Assembly (NCBI RefSeq): GCF_037577855.1
Contig: NZ_JBAKFX010000014.1
Location: 12,308-76,307, forward strand
Length of the DNA: 64,000 nt
Reading direction: 5' to 3'
From: Dethiothermospora halolimnae
GTDB lineage: Bacteria; Bacillota; Clostridia; Tissierellales; VENL01
Shown here: positions 25,843 to 34,593 of the stretch, piece after piece
Numbering within the stretch: position 1 is the stretch's first letter
Layout of the letters: every line of letters begins with the position of its first letter
Position numbers and translations under genes: made by a program
The notes under the pieces: model-generated
The model's database searches: none
Told to the model about the DNA's origin: nothing
Seen by the model: only the letters and a program-made list of their open reading frames with translations

Positions 25843-26616
25843 TTATTGAAATAATAATTTAGCCACAGTTTCTTGCTCACTATAATTAATCTTTCCATCG
25901 GGTATTATATGAAATAAGGCTTCATCTTTTTTCCATGGGCCTCCAATAGAAGCCGACATATGTTTAGAACACTTTTTTAGCATTTCAAACTGCACATCTA
26001 GGTTATTTTCAGTATACATCCTAGTTATAATAGAGAATAATTCTTTATCATTTTCCTTTATATAGTTAATATGAGCTTTGGGTTTACCTAGTTCTAGGTT
26101 CATTATTCTAGCATAACAGGATAGGAACCAGTCAAAGGAAGAAAATATAAAATATTTAGAATATAATTCGTTTTTATGTAACCTATGTTCCAATTTATCT
26201 AATATGTGTTGGAAGGAAAATCTAAAGTTAGTTTTTTCAAAATCAGATAATTTCTCTGGTACTTTCCAAGCTTTTTTTATTTTATCTAAAATATTTTTCA
26301 TTGTATCGTCCCTATCAAAAAGTATAGTACAGTTTAAATGGCATAATAGAAACTCATCAGATGGAGTATCAGTTAAAAAGTCGTCAATAGATAGAAGCAT
26401 ACAGTCTATTGGAATATCATTAATATGGAAATGTACCCCTGTAAAGTTAGTAGATATAGGTTTATCAAATATAACCGTGAGGTCATAATCCCCTCCGATG
26501 TCCATGTTACTGTGGGTCCTTCCTCCATACTCTACTATACCTACTACATTTTCTTTCTTCTTTAAATGTTCTATAAAACTATCAATAGTATCAAATGAGT
26601 TAATGTCTTTTAACAT
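25843..26616 (-). CDS. nucleotidyltransferase-domain protein
   Basis: A 257-residue protein. The N-terminal Pol-beta-type nucleotidyltransferase core has GG (31-32) followed by DYDLTV with Asp43 and Asp45, and a third acidic position, Asp70 (IPIDCML). The C-terminal half is helical, like the substrate-binding part of ANT/AadA-type enzymes. It could nucleotidylate a small molecule or a partner protein. It is not close enough to a named resistance enzyme to be called one. The ATG follows AAGGGGG. Confidence 0.65.
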   Translation of the reverse strand: MLKDINSFDTIDSFIEHLKKKENVVGIVEYGGRTHSNMDIGGDYDLTVIFDKPISTNFTGVHFHINDIPIDCMLLSIDDFLTDTPSDEFLLCHLNCTILFDRDDTMKNILDKIKKAWKVPEKLSDFEKTNFRFSFQHILDKLEHRLHKNELYSKYFIFSSFDWFLSCYARIMNLELGKPKAHINYIKENDKELFSIITRMYTENNLDVQFEMLKKCSKHMSASIGGPWKKDEALFHIIPDGKINYSEQETVAKLLFQ

Positions 26617-26752
26617 GTTATAGCCCCCTTATATTTTTTATAAATATTATATATAGTTAGTACCATAAAAATATATATTACCATAGAATACATAAATTTT
26701 GTGACATTGTCAATAAAAACAATTGAAGACTTGTTGAAAATATTATCTCACC

Positions 26753-26802
26753 AAATAAAGAGACCTAACCTAAGATATATCTTAGGTTAGGTCTCTTTAT
26801 TT
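26753..26802. terminator. long palindromic terminator
   Basis: A 25-bp perfect inverted repeat: AAATAAAGAGACCTAACC... mirrored by ...GGTTAGGTCTCTTTATTT. It follows the methyltransferase gene on the minus strand. Confidence 0.9.
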
Positions 26803-26817
26803 ATTACATGGTAAACT

Positions 26818-27501
26818 CTAAGAGTCTTTATTTACATTTTTAATTACATAAAGTGCAGAACCAAAGTGATGTTGCCACATATATTTTGCACTTACCTTTT
26901 GAAGATCTCCTCTAAAACTTGATCTATATCTATCATAATCATCTACATTTGCCCTTTTAATAAACATAAGTTCAAAGCCTTCTTCATGGATTATATCAAG
27001 AATCTCATTTTCTGTGTGAAAGTCGCCCTCTGATTCACGTAATTCCGATGGTATATCATGGGTAGTATAGTATGGCTCACCTATAATTATGGCTCCATTA
27101 GGTTTTATAGCTGTTTTAAGTTTTTGTATTGCACCTTTAAATCCTCCAAATATAAATGAAGCATTTATACAACTTGCTACATCAAAGGTTCCTTTATCAA
27201 ACTCATAGGCTGAAGCATCCATATTTACAATATCGATATTATCATTAAGATTATACTTCATAAGTTTGTTGTTTGCAACATTACAAAAGTTAGAATCCAG
27301 TTCTATACCTATTCCTTTTATACCAAAATACTTACCCCATAAACTTAGGGCTCCACCACGACCACATCCAAAATCAATAGCTTTTGTGTTATTATTAAAG
27401 CCTAAAATCTTCCCAGTTGCTACAAGGTTAATTGGAGACGCATAGGTTATTGTATCAATATTATCTAATTCCAATAATTCAACTAATTCTAAAAGATCCA
27501 T
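26818..27501 (-). CDS. class I SAM-dependent methyltransferase
   Basis: A 227-residue cytoplasmic methyltransferase. Motif I is AIDFGCGRGGA (residues 41-51), the acidic end of strand 2 is GIGIELD, and motif II is VNMDASAYEF. It belongs to the broad Methyltransf_25/UbiE-like group; the acceptor is unknown. Start support is AAGGTGG. A terminator follows the gene. The 271-base gap upstream to the HelD-like gene holds no feature I can name. Confidence 0.85.
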   Translation of the reverse strand: MDLLELVELLELDNIDTITYASPINLVATGKILGFNNNTKAIDFGCGRGGALSLWGKYFGIKGIGIELDSNFCNVANNKLMKYNLNDNIDIVNMDASAYEFDKGTFDVASCINASFIFGGFKGAIQKLKTAIKPNGAIIIGEPYYTTHDIPSELRESEGDFHTENEILDIIHEEGFELMFIKRANVDDYDRYRSSFRGDLQKVSAKYMWQHHFGSALYVIKNVNKDS

Positions 27502-27772
27502 TTATTTATCCACCTTTCAATTATTTAAACTTGATATTAGGTAAAGGTGGAGACAAGTTTACTAACCTTTTAGTACCCCACCTATATGTAAATTGCTCAC
27601 GAAAACATCATTCCTTTCATATTAGATTTTTTCTAAGATTTAAGATATCTTATTATTTAGCTTTATCGGTAAAAATATTTTTAAAATTTAAAATAATAAG
27701 ATAACTATCACAATAATATCAATTTGTATGGATAAAGGCAAGTGTTTCATAGGGACTTTTAATCTAAAATCC

Positions 27773-30070
27773 CTATACATTGTTGAATTTATCACCAGCA
27801 ATATCTTCAATTAATATAGAAGATTTATTTTTATAATAAATATATAACTCATGCATGGCCCTTGTTATACAGACATATAAAAGTTTTATATCCAATTCAT
27901 TTTTATTATATATACCATGGGAACAGTCATAAATTATTACAGTATCAAACTCTAACCCTTTTGATAAGTAGGAGGGGATAATAGTTATTTTACCTTGATA
28001 AACGGTATCATTGTCGGTAATAAGTTGTAGGTTTAAATCCCTATCTTTTAGTTTGTTGTATAATTTGATACTATCTTTTTCAGTCTTACAAATTATTGCT
28101 ATTGACTCATATCCCTTATTTTTTAATTTTACTAATCGATTTTTTATATCATCTATTAAATTAGTTTCTTCTTTCTTGTTTATAATAAAGGGTTTTTCTC
28201 CTGTTCTAAGAACTGGTTCTGCAAGGGTGATATCTTTATTGGAAGATTTTTTTATAACTTCATTGGCAAAACTTATTATTTCCATAGTTGAACGGTAACA
28301 TTTTTTTATGGTCAGATATTCTATATTTTGTTTGTTGAACACATGGTCTTTTAAATCACTCCATGACTCTATACCACTATGGGAATATATACCTTGGGAT
28401 AGGTCCCCAACAATGGTAAAGGAACTATTTAAACTAAGGAGATTCAATATATACATTTCAAAGGGACTATGGTCTTGAGCCTCATCTACTACAATATGAC
28501 TAAAGTGTCCCTTCATATCTAAGCCTATTAACTTTGATTTTAGGTATAATAAGGGAGATAAATCTTCCTTTTCAAAGGAGTTATTCCTAATTATTTCTTT
28601 AGAATAATCGGTAATTATATTAATATCACTTTCATTTAACTTATTATAGCTGTATTTTTTTAATATGGAAGGATTAGTTATTAAAGCTTTATACAAAGAT
28701 TCAATATCAGGCTGATCCCATTGACTAAAATATTTTTTAAAAGATGGGTTCTTTTTCTTATCTAGATTTTTTATCATTAAGTCCCGTTCATCATAGATTT
28801 TAATTAATTTCTTTTGTAATGTTTCTTCACAGCTTATGCTGTCTTTTAAATTAGAGATTTTTAAATAATACTTATCATTAATTTCATCCTTTATTTCTTT
28901 TAACCTATTTTTTAAGTTTCCTTTTATATACCTTTTTATTTGATCTATTCTAGGGACTATGGGTAAATAACTATAATCTTTTTCAAACATATATTTAATT
29001 TCATCATAAGAATATATAGTATGACCATCTATATTAAAATTAAGTTTAGGTACTATGGTGTCAGTGATATGGTTTACTATATTATCTATTATATCCTTTA
29101 TATATAATGATCCCTTAAAAGATGAAACAAAATTGATTTTTTTTTTGCTATCTTTTGAATTGACTCCGTTATCTAGAAGGGTAGAAAAACTTTTTTCCAT
29201 ATCAATAATTTTATAATTTTCATTTAATAGGGTTAGGGCCAAGTCAGTAAATGTAAACTGTTTAATATCATTAACCCCTAGATCGGGAAGAACGTCACTT
29301 ATATAATTTAGAAAGAGTTTATTGGGGACAACAATCAGTATTTTATCGGGCTTCAAAATGTCCTTATAATTATATAAAAGATAGGCCACACGGTGAAGAA
29401 TTATTGTTGTCTTACCACTTCCTGCAACTCCTTGTACTATTAAAACTTGATCTTTTTCTCCTCGAATTATATCGTTTTGTTCTCCTTGTATTGTTGAAAC
29501 TATATCCTTTAACTTATTATCCTTTTTTTGCCATAGTGCATTTTGGAGGAATTCATCCATGGGGGTAAGTCCTTTATCAAAAATATTTATTAATATTTTA
29601 TCTTCTATTTCATATTGTCTTTTTAGGACCAAATCTCCCATCATTAATCCTTCGGGAGCAGTATACATAACATCTCCTAATTCCCCGCCGTAATATAAAC
29701 TTGCTATAGGTGCTCTCCAATCTACCATAAGTCTTTCTTGAGTATCTCTTTTTTCTAGACCTGTTTTGCCTATATAAAATGTTTCGACGTCATCTTTTCC
29801 CATTTGCTTGAAATCAATTCTCCCGAAATAGGGTTTATCCTGGGCTTTTTTTAGTTCTTCTAATTTTTTAGTATTAAGTTCGTATAAATTAGATTCTACT
29901 TGTAGTTTATCCGAATAATTACCTCCCGAGGATTTTTTTAATGACGTTAGATTTTCTAAAAAAATATTTATCTCATTTTCAAGATAAGAAATTTCATCAT
30001 TAATACAACCGTAGGTTCTTTCTAAGTAACCTTTCTCATTGTTATAATCTTGATGTTTATTAGCTAACAT
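27773..30070 (-). CDS. helD: HelD-like RNA polymerase recycling helicase
   Basis: A 765-residue superfamily 1 ATPase. The N-terminal coiled coil (about 1-80) is the arm that enters the RNA polymerase secondary channel in HelD. FGRIDF (82-87) and VDWRAPIASLYY (116-127) are HelD family marks. Walker A is GVAGSGKT (214-221), motif II is VVDEAQD, and motif III/IV regions include VGDLSQGIYS. C-terminal SYLSKGLEFD and YVCITRAMHELYI are the UvrD-like last motifs. HelD releases stalled or inactive RNA polymerase from DNA. The length matches Bacillus HelD (about 774). The ATG follows GGAGGG. Confidence 0.9.
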   Translation of the reverse strand: MLANKHQDYNNEKGYLERTYGCINDEISYLENEINIFLENLTSLKKSSGGNYSDKLQVESNLYELNTKKLEELKKAQDKPYFGRIDFKQMGKDDVETFYIGKTGLEKRDTQERLMVDWRAPIASLYYGGELGDVMYTAPEGLMMGDLVLKRQYEIEDKILINIFDKGLTPMDEFLQNALWQKKDNKLKDIVSTIQGEQNDIIRGEKDQVLIVQGVAGSGKTTIILHRVAYLLYNYKDILKPDKILIVVPNKLFLNYISDVLPDLGVNDIKQFTFTDLALTLLNENYKIIDMEKSFSTLLDNGVNSKDSKKKINFVSSFKGSLYIKDIIDNIVNHITDTIVPKLNFNIDGHTIYSYDEIKYMFEKDYSYLPIVPRIDQIKRYIKGNLKNRLKEIKDEINDKYYLKISNLKDSISCEETLQKKLIKIYDERDLMIKNLDKKKNPSFKKYFSQWDQPDIESLYKALITNPSILKKYSYNKLNESDINIITDYSKEIIRNNSFEKEDLSPLLYLKSKLIGLDMKGHFSHIVVDEAQDHSPFEMYILNLLSLNSSFTIVGDLSQGIYSHSGIESWSDLKDHVFNKQNIEYLTIKKCYRSTMEIISFANEVIKKSSNKDITLAEPVLRTGEKPFIINKKEETNLIDDIKNRLVKLKNKGYESIAIICKTEKDSIKLYNKLKDRDLNLQLITDNDTVYQGKITIIPSYLSKGLEFDTVIIYDCSHGIYNKNELDIKLLYVCITRAMHELYIYYKNKSSILIEDIAGDKFNNV

Positions 30071-30301
30071 ACTATCCCTCCAGACTTTTTAGAAAGTAGT
30101 AATATTATACATAAACCGAGGGATAAATGAAAATTCCCAATGGGACTATAGTAAAGAACTCAATACTTAGTTGCATTAATAAATTATTTATGGTGGCAAA
30201 TTCATAGAAATACTAAAAATATCTTGCCTATATGGTGTTTTTATTATAAAATGATAGTGTGAATAGTAGCTAAAAATAATTTACATAATATGGAAAATAT
30301 T

Positions 30302-30325
30302 GAGCCGGAAAAGGCTCTTTTTTAT
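30302..30325 (+). terminator. short intrinsic terminator-like hairpin
   Basis: GAGCC and GGCTC around GGAAAA, followed by TTTTTTATT. It points in the plus direction, although both flanking genes are on the minus strand; its purpose is unclear. Confidence 0.5.
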
Positions 30326-30335
30326 TGTTATTATT

Positions 30336-30395
30336 GAAGGATTACAAAATAAATAATTTTTAGTTGAAGGATTACAAAATAAATAATTTTTAGTT
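30336..30395. repeat. two tandem copies of a 30-bp unit
   Basis: The unit begins GAAGGATTACAAAATAAATA and ends ATTTTTAGTT; the two copies (30336-30365 and 30366-30395) are identical. They lie directly against the GTTGGGGGATT palindrome. Confidence 0.95.
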
Positions 30396-30420
30396 GTTGG
30401 GGGATTCGTAATCCCCCAAC
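30396..30420. repeat. palindrome family B, copy 1
   Basis: GTTGGGGGATT (30396-30406) and AATCCCCCAAC (30410-30420) around CGT. It abuts the stop of the GNAT gene on the minus strand and could terminate it. Same family as 42125-42151 and 44133-44157. Confidence 0.9.
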
Positions 30421-30870
30421 TTATTTAATACATTCATTAGAGTACTTCATTTCATAATGGGTACTTGTTTTATTAACAACTTCAAACCCTAATCTTTCAT
30501 ATAAACTTTTTCCTCGGATATTATTAATAAAACAACCAATTGTAATGGTTTTACTTTTGGCAAGGGCTTCATCAATAATATTATTTATTATATCCCTCCC
30601 AATTCCATAACCATGATATTTTGAAGTTATATGAATCTCTGTTATGTTTACATTTGAATCAGTCTTGTGTATCTGTATAAATCCAATATCTTTATCATTA
30701 ACTACAATTATTTTGAAATCTTTTAAATTAAAATCAGATTCAAAATCTTTTTTCTGATATTCTTCATCCCAGCCCCAAATTTTTTTAACATAATTATAAA
30801 TAGATGATTTTTTAACATTATAAATAAAGTTTTTATCTTTTTTTCTAATACTCCTTAAATTATATTTCAT
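30421..30870 (-). CDS. GNAT family N-acetyltransferase
   Basis: A 149-residue single-domain GNAT. It opens with YNLRSIRKKDKNFIYNVKK and ends with the typical SLYERLGFEVV strand-helix. The acetyl-CoA loop is YHGYGIGRDI (about residues 85-94), in which the usual R/QxxGxG is GYGIG. Length and order are normal, so it is probably active. The acceptor is unknown. The ATG follows AAGGGGG. Its stop touches a family B palindrome. Confidence 0.85.
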   Translation of the reverse strand: MKYNLRSIRKKDKNFIYNVKKSSIYNYVKKIWGWDEEYQKKDFESDFNLKDFKIIVVNDKDIGFIQIHKTDSNVNITEIHITSKYHGYGIGRDIINNIIDEALAKSKTITIGCFINNIRGKSLYERLGFEVVNKTSTHYEMKYSNECIK

Positions 30871-31095
30871 AAAAAGCCCCCTTAAAGTTTTTATCTAATA
30901 TTAAAAAAATATTTTATAACATTATATAGAATATAGATATCCATTTCAAATAGTGTGCTATAGTCCCCAATGATAAGGAGTGATAGTGGCATCTGCCACG
31001 ACACACAATCTAAAACTTTAAAAAATAGGACTTAGAAAATTGGCATATAGTTTGCAATATAAATAACTATATGAATAAAAGGAAGTGTTATTAAG

Positions 31096-31323
31096 ATGAT
31101 TATTATATATATTATGCTATTTATCATCTTATACTATTTTTTTGAAGGGGGTGAAGATGGTAATAAAAATGAAGAGCTATGTATCTATTGTAAAAAGAAA
31201 ATAAATAAAGATAGTATACATTGTACTAACTGCAATAAAAAGTTAAAGCGAGTATGTAAAAATTGTGGCAAATTAATTGATATTAGTTGGAGAGACTGTC
31301 CCTTTTGTGATGAAACTAAATAA
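31096..31323 (+). CDS. membrane-anchored double zinc-ribbon protein
   Basis: A 75-residue protein. Residues 1-17 are a hydrophobic helix; the rest carries four CxxC pairs (Cys29/32, 43/46, 54/57, 68/71), enough for two zinc ribbons. Similar small proteins are found next to membrane or secreted factors, but no activity is known. It is the first gene of a three-gene operon with 19-20 base gaps. GGAAGTG lies upstream of the ATG. Confidence 0.75.
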   Translation: MIIIYIMLFIILYYFFEGGEDGNKNEELCIYCKKKINKDSIHCTNCNKKLKRVCKNCGKLIDISWRDCPFCDETK

Positions 31324-31342
31324 AACTATTTGGAGGTAAGCT

Positions 31343-31900
31343 ATGAAAAAGATATTTATAATAGTAGCAGCTATTATTTTAGCAGGAGGTTTATATTTTG
31401 CATTTGATAATAGTACAGGGCTAGATGAGGTCGATTTAGACAAATCAGCTATAAAAGATAAAAATGTAGAAGATGAAAATAAAGAACTTAAGGAAGAACA
31501 GGAAGAGGAAAAAAAGATTACAGAAGAAGATCTAGTAAGACAGGACAGTCAAGGGCCTATAGATGTAGCCATGGTTTTAAATAATATATTAGAAGTAAAT
31601 GATGAGTTTGTAATATTTAACATATATTTAAATACCCATTCAGTAGACTTAGAAGCAATTGATTATGCCAGTGCTGCTGTATTAAAAATAGATAAGGAAA
31701 TTGAAATAAAGGAAAACTTTAAATGGGAGCAAAAAGGTGGAGGAGGACATCATATAAATGGTTATCTTAAACTGCCTAATGAATATAATGGTAAGAAGGT
31801 ATTTGATAAATATACAAAGCACGTTGAATTACAGTTACTAGATATAGGTGGAGCAGAGAAGAGAACATTCAAATGGGATATTGAAAAGATAAACAACTAG
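31343..31900 (+). CDS. membrane-anchored protein of unknown function
   Basis: A 185-residue protein with one N-terminal membrane helix (KKIFIIVAAIILAGGLYFA) and then a strongly acidic, lysine-rich segment (residues 28-65, repeats of DEN/KEL/EE) that should be a flexible stalk. The C-terminal 110 residues look like one beta-rich domain. No family is recognised. TTTGGAGG precedes the ATG. It lies between the zinc-ribbon and beta-propeller genes. Confidence 0.7.
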   Translation: MKKIFIIVAAIILAGGLYFAFDNSTGLDEVDLDKSAIKDKNVEDENKELKEEQEEEKKITEEDLVRQDSQGPIDVAMVLNNILEVNDEFVIFNIYLNTHSVDLEAIDYASAAVLKIDKEIEIKENFKWEQKGGGGHHINGYLKLPNEYNGKKVFDKYTKHVELQLLDIGGAEKRTFKWDIEKINN

Positions 31901-31920
31901 ATATAGGAGGTTTTTTTATA

Positions 31921-32919
31921 ATGAAAAAAAGAAATAAGTATAAATATGGTGTGGCTATTATAGGACTGTTAACATTGGGGTTATCAATGTTATATCTAAC
32001 AAAAGAACAGGGTAATGCTACTGCATTTATACCAAATGCAAAAAGTGGTGATATATCAATAGTAAATACAGAGGAAAATAGGGTAATAGAAACAATCGAA
32101 GTAGGAGATTCAACTTCCCATGGTATTGCGATAACTCCCGATAAAAAGAAACTATACACAGGAAACCTAGAAAAGGGAGAAGTTTATATATACGATATGG
32201 AGACTAAAGGACTAATAAAAAAAATAAATACAGGAAGAAATCTACATGGTATAGATATAACTCCTGATGGTCAATATCTGTATGTAACCAGTGGGTGGAC
32301 TGACAAGAAAGAAGAATATAATTATATAAATATAATAGATACAGAAAAAGATAAAATAGTAAAGACTATCAAGTCCGATGAAAGTAGTCCGGCCCATATA
32401 GATTTTTCAAAGAATAGTAAATATGCTTATGTGGTCAATGTTATGGGAAATAGTGTTTCAATAGTTGATGTTGATAAAAAAACCATAGATAAGGTGATAG
32501 ACGTTGGAGTTATGCCCAATGAGGCTGAATTATCTCCAGACAACAAGTACCTATATGTAGCGAATGTCCAAAGTGGAACAATATCTGTTATAGATCTAGA
32601 TAAGAAGAAGTTAATAGATACCATAGAGGCAGGGGAAGGAACCCATGGTGTAGCGGTATCTAATGATGGGAAACAAGTTTGGACAACCAATATGTATTCC
32701 AATGATGTTAGTGTAATTGATATAGAAAAAAGAGAGGTTATTAAAAGTATAAAAACAAATGGTATAGCAAATCATATTTCTATTGTACCTAAGAAGAATA
32801 GAGTCTACGTAACAAATAAGGAGACTAATAACATTACAGTAATAGATACAAAAACCTATGAAATCATTTCAGAAATCAAAGTGGGAGACGAACCCCATGA
32901 AATAGATTTTATGTTATAA
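31921..32919 (+). CDS. YVTN-type beta-propeller protein
   Basis: A 332-residue protein with an N-terminal hydrophobic segment (about 9-26) and at least six YVTN blades, seen as repeats of ITPDKKKLYTGN, ITPDGQYLYVTS, FSKNSKYAYVVN, LSPDNKYLYVAN and VSNDGKQVWTTN, with DI/VIDTE links every 40-45 residues. YVTN propellers of this kind occur in surface layer and secreted proteins and usually bind partners or metals. The role here is unknown. AGGAGG precedes the ATG. The TAA stop overlaps a family A palindrome that should terminate the operon. Confidence 0.85.
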   Translation: MKKRNKYKYGVAIIGLLTLGLSMLYLTKEQGNATAFIPNAKSGDISIVNTEENRVIETIEVGDSTSHGIAITPDKKKLYTGNLEKGEVYIYDMETKGLIKKINTGRNLHGIDITPDGQYLYVTSGWTDKKEEYNYINIIDTEKDKIVKTIKSDESSPAHIDFSKNSKYAYVVNVMGNSVSIVDVDKKTIDKVIDVGVMPNEAELSPDNKYLYVANVQSGTISVIDLDKKKLIDTIEAGEGTHGVAVSNDGKQVWTTNMYSNDVSVIDIEKREVIKSIKTNGIANHISIVPKKNRVYVTNKETNNITVIDTKTYEIISEIKVGDEPHEIDFML

Positions 32920-32959
32920 AACCTGAGACAAAGGGACAGTCCCCCTTGTCTCAGGTTTT
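32918..32959. repeat. palindrome family A, copy 1 (terminator)
   Basis: AAAACCTGAGACAAAGGGAC with CCCCCTTGTCTCAGGTTTT, a nearly perfect inverted repeat with a T-run, overlapping the TAA stop of the propeller gene. Confidence 0.9.
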
Positions 32960-33172
32960 TGCAAAAATAAAAGCCTCATCTTCAAAATCAAATTTTATTT
33001 TTTCCCAACAGTGAATATAACACCAATGTTTATCCTTAGTTATTTCAGACTCTGTTAACAATTCATCATTGGCTTTTTCAGTGATTATCTTAATATCGTG
33101 CTTTTCCTCTGTTAATGAAAAGTAATAATATTGACTATGGTCATTTTTGTTGAAGTGGTAATAAAATACCAA
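32951..33172 (-). CDS. possible 73-residue hypothetical protein
   Basis: A frame on the minus strand from TTG at 33172. It has balanced acidic and basic residues and fold-like spacing (YYHFNKNDHSQYYYFSL, ending DEAFIFAKT), which makes it look protein-like. The TGA stop falls inside palindrome copy 1. No good ribosome site is seen, and it could be the tail of a lost gene into which the palindrome was inserted. No family is recognised. Confidence 0.3.
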   Translation of the reverse strand: MVFYYHFNKNDHSQYYYFSLTEEKHDIKIITEKANDELLTESEITKDKHWCYIHCWEKIKFDFEDEAFIFAKT

Positions 33173-33176
33173 ATGT

Positions 33177-33182
33177 TAGAAT
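33177..33182 (+). promoter_or_regulatory. candidate extended -10 of the hydrogenase operon
   Basis: TG-T-TAGAAT has its hexamer here. If used, the whole family A palindrome at 33212-33252 would lie in the 5' untranslated region of the hydrogenase operon. Confidence 0.3.
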
Positions 33183-33211
33183 AATTATTAAGTGATGTAA
33201 TAATATCGGCT

Positions 33212-33252
33212 AAAACCTGGGACAAAGGGACTGTCCCTTTGTCTAAGGTTTT
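33212..33252. repeat. palindrome family A, copy 2 (just before the hydrogenase operon)
   Basis: AAAACCTGGGACAAAGGGAC with GTCCCTTTGTCTAAGGTTTT; the arms have two mismatches. It ends 10-20 bases before the first start codon. Confidence 0.9.
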
Positions 33253-33273
33253 AATTGGGGGATGGAGGATAAT

Positions 33274-33693
33274 GTGGAAAAAAGTTATAATATAAAGTCT
33301 GAAATTAGAAAATGCCACGAAAAAATAAACTATCTACAAAGGATGCTTAACCTTAGTTATTGCTATTATCAAAGGGTTTATTATAATGAACTATTAAAAT
33401 ATGAAACTGATAAATTAAAAAATCTTATTAATTATAAAAACTTAAAATTAAATAATTTAGATGAAAGAGAATTTACTTTAGAAGAATTAGCAAAGTACGA
33501 TGGTTCCAATGGAGATCCTGCTTATGTGGCAGTGGATGGCATTGTCTATGATGTAAGTTTGGATGCCACCTGGGGTGGAGGAACCCATTTTGGACTATAT
33601 GCGGGGAAGGATTTAACTAATCAGTTTAATGGATGCCATGGGAATAAAGAAATATTAGAAAATCTCCCTAAGGTGGGAGTTTTAAAGGAATAA
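33274..33693 (+). CDS. cytochrome b5-like heme-binding domain protein
   Basis: About 139 residues. The N-terminal 65 residues are helical and charged with several tyrosines; the C-terminal 75 form a cytochrome b5-like domain beginning EFTLEELAKYDGSNGDPAYV. The motif GGGTHFGLYAG replaces the classic HPGG, with one His there and a second His in GCHGN as possible heme ligands. The GTG at 33274 is preferred since GGAGG lies five bases upstream; an ATG at 33262 is the alternative. It is the first gene of the hydrogenase operon, so it may carry electrons to or from the hydrogenase, which is an inference. Confidence 0.75.
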   Translation: MEKSYNIKSEIRKCHEKINYLQRMLNLSYCYYQRVYYNELLKYETDKLKNLINYKNLKLNNLDEREFTLEELAKYDGSNGDPAYVAVDGIVYDVSLDATWGGGTHFGLYAGKDLTNQFNGCHGNKEILENLPKVGVLKE

Positions 33694-33709
33694 TTAAGGG
33701 GGACTTAAT

Positions 33710-34582
33710 TTGTATTATAATAAATGTCCTGTATTAGACAATAAAAAAATAATTCCAAAGCATATTATTGATTTAGCTATAGAAGAGATAGAATTAAATA
33801 AAACAGAAAAAATAAATCTTATTTGGCTTGAAGCCTGTGGTTGTTCTGGAAACATTATATCCCTATTAAATGGAGAAAATCCTGATGTAGTATTTTTCCT
33901 TAATAGTATGGTAAATATGACATATAATAATAGTCTTATGGCAGATGAAGGAGAAGTAGCTTTTAAAAGATTTTTAGATACATTAGAGACTGAGTTTATC
34001 CTTGTGGTAGAAGGGGCAGTTTCAACAAAGGACAATGGTCTATATAATGTTATAGCCAAGTACAATGATAAATATATAACAGGGATGGAAGCCGTAACTA
34101 TGGCAGGGGAAAAGGCTAAATATGTTTTAGCAGTGGGATCATGTGCGTCCTATGGAGGTCCCTCAGCTGGAAGACCAAATCCATCGGGGAGTAAAAGTGT
34201 ATATGACTTTTTAGATAGGGAAGTAATAAGGGTTCCAGGATGCCCATCCCATCCCCAATGGATAATGGGAACCATAGCCCATATTATATCCTTTGGAAAA
34301 CCAACCCTAGATAGGGAAAATAGGCCTATAATTTTCTATGGAGTAACAATCCATGATAGATGCACCAGAAGATCCTACTTTGAAAAGGGAATGTTTGCAG
34401 AAAAACTAGGTGATAAAGAGTGTATGTTTAAACTAGGCTGTAGGGGTCCAATAACAAGAACAGATTGTCCAATAAGGAGATGGAATACCAGTATAAATTG
34501 GCCAATAGGGGATAACACCCCTTGTATAGGCTGTGCTAGAAATGGATTTCCCGATTCTATGGAACCATTTGTAAGGTATTAG
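33710..34582 (+). CDS. [NiFe] hydrogenase small (iron-sulfur) subunit
   Basis: A 290-residue electron-transfer subunit that holds the Fe-S clusters. Cluster ligand regions are AVGSCASYGG, VPGCPSHPQW, the HDRC start of the distal site, and C-terminal LGCRGP, TDCP and PCIGC. The first proximal motif reads WLEACGCSGN: Asn48 stands where the second Cys of CxxC normally sits, and there is an extra Cys at 43. There is no Tat signal, so it works in the cytoplasm. The start is TTG 33710 after AGGGGG. It lies 12 bases from the large subunit gene. Confidence 0.93.
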   Translation: MYYNKCPVLDNKKIIPKHIIDLAIEEIELNKTEKINLIWLEACGCSGNIISLLNGENPDVVFFLNSMVNMTYNNSLMADEGEVAFKRFLDTLETEFILVVEGAVSTKDNGLYNVIAKYNDKYITGMEAVTMAGEKAKYVLAVGSCASYGGPSAGRPNPSGSKSVYDFLDREVIRVPGCPSHPQWIMGTIAHIISFGKPTLDRENRPIIFYGVTIHDRCTRRSYFEKGMFAEKLGDKECMFKLGCRGPITRTDCPIRRWNTSINWPIGDNTPCIGCARNGFPDSMEPFVRY

Positions 34583-34593
34583 GGGGGATATTT

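Noticed and set aside
27502..27772. Possible gene in the gap before the HelD-like gene
   Set aside because: The 90-codon plus-strand frame overlaps the methyltransferase start, is antisense to it and has no ribosome site.
30986..30999. GTGGCA/TGCCAC hairpin
   Set aside because: Short stem with no T-run and no conserved neighbours; could be chance.
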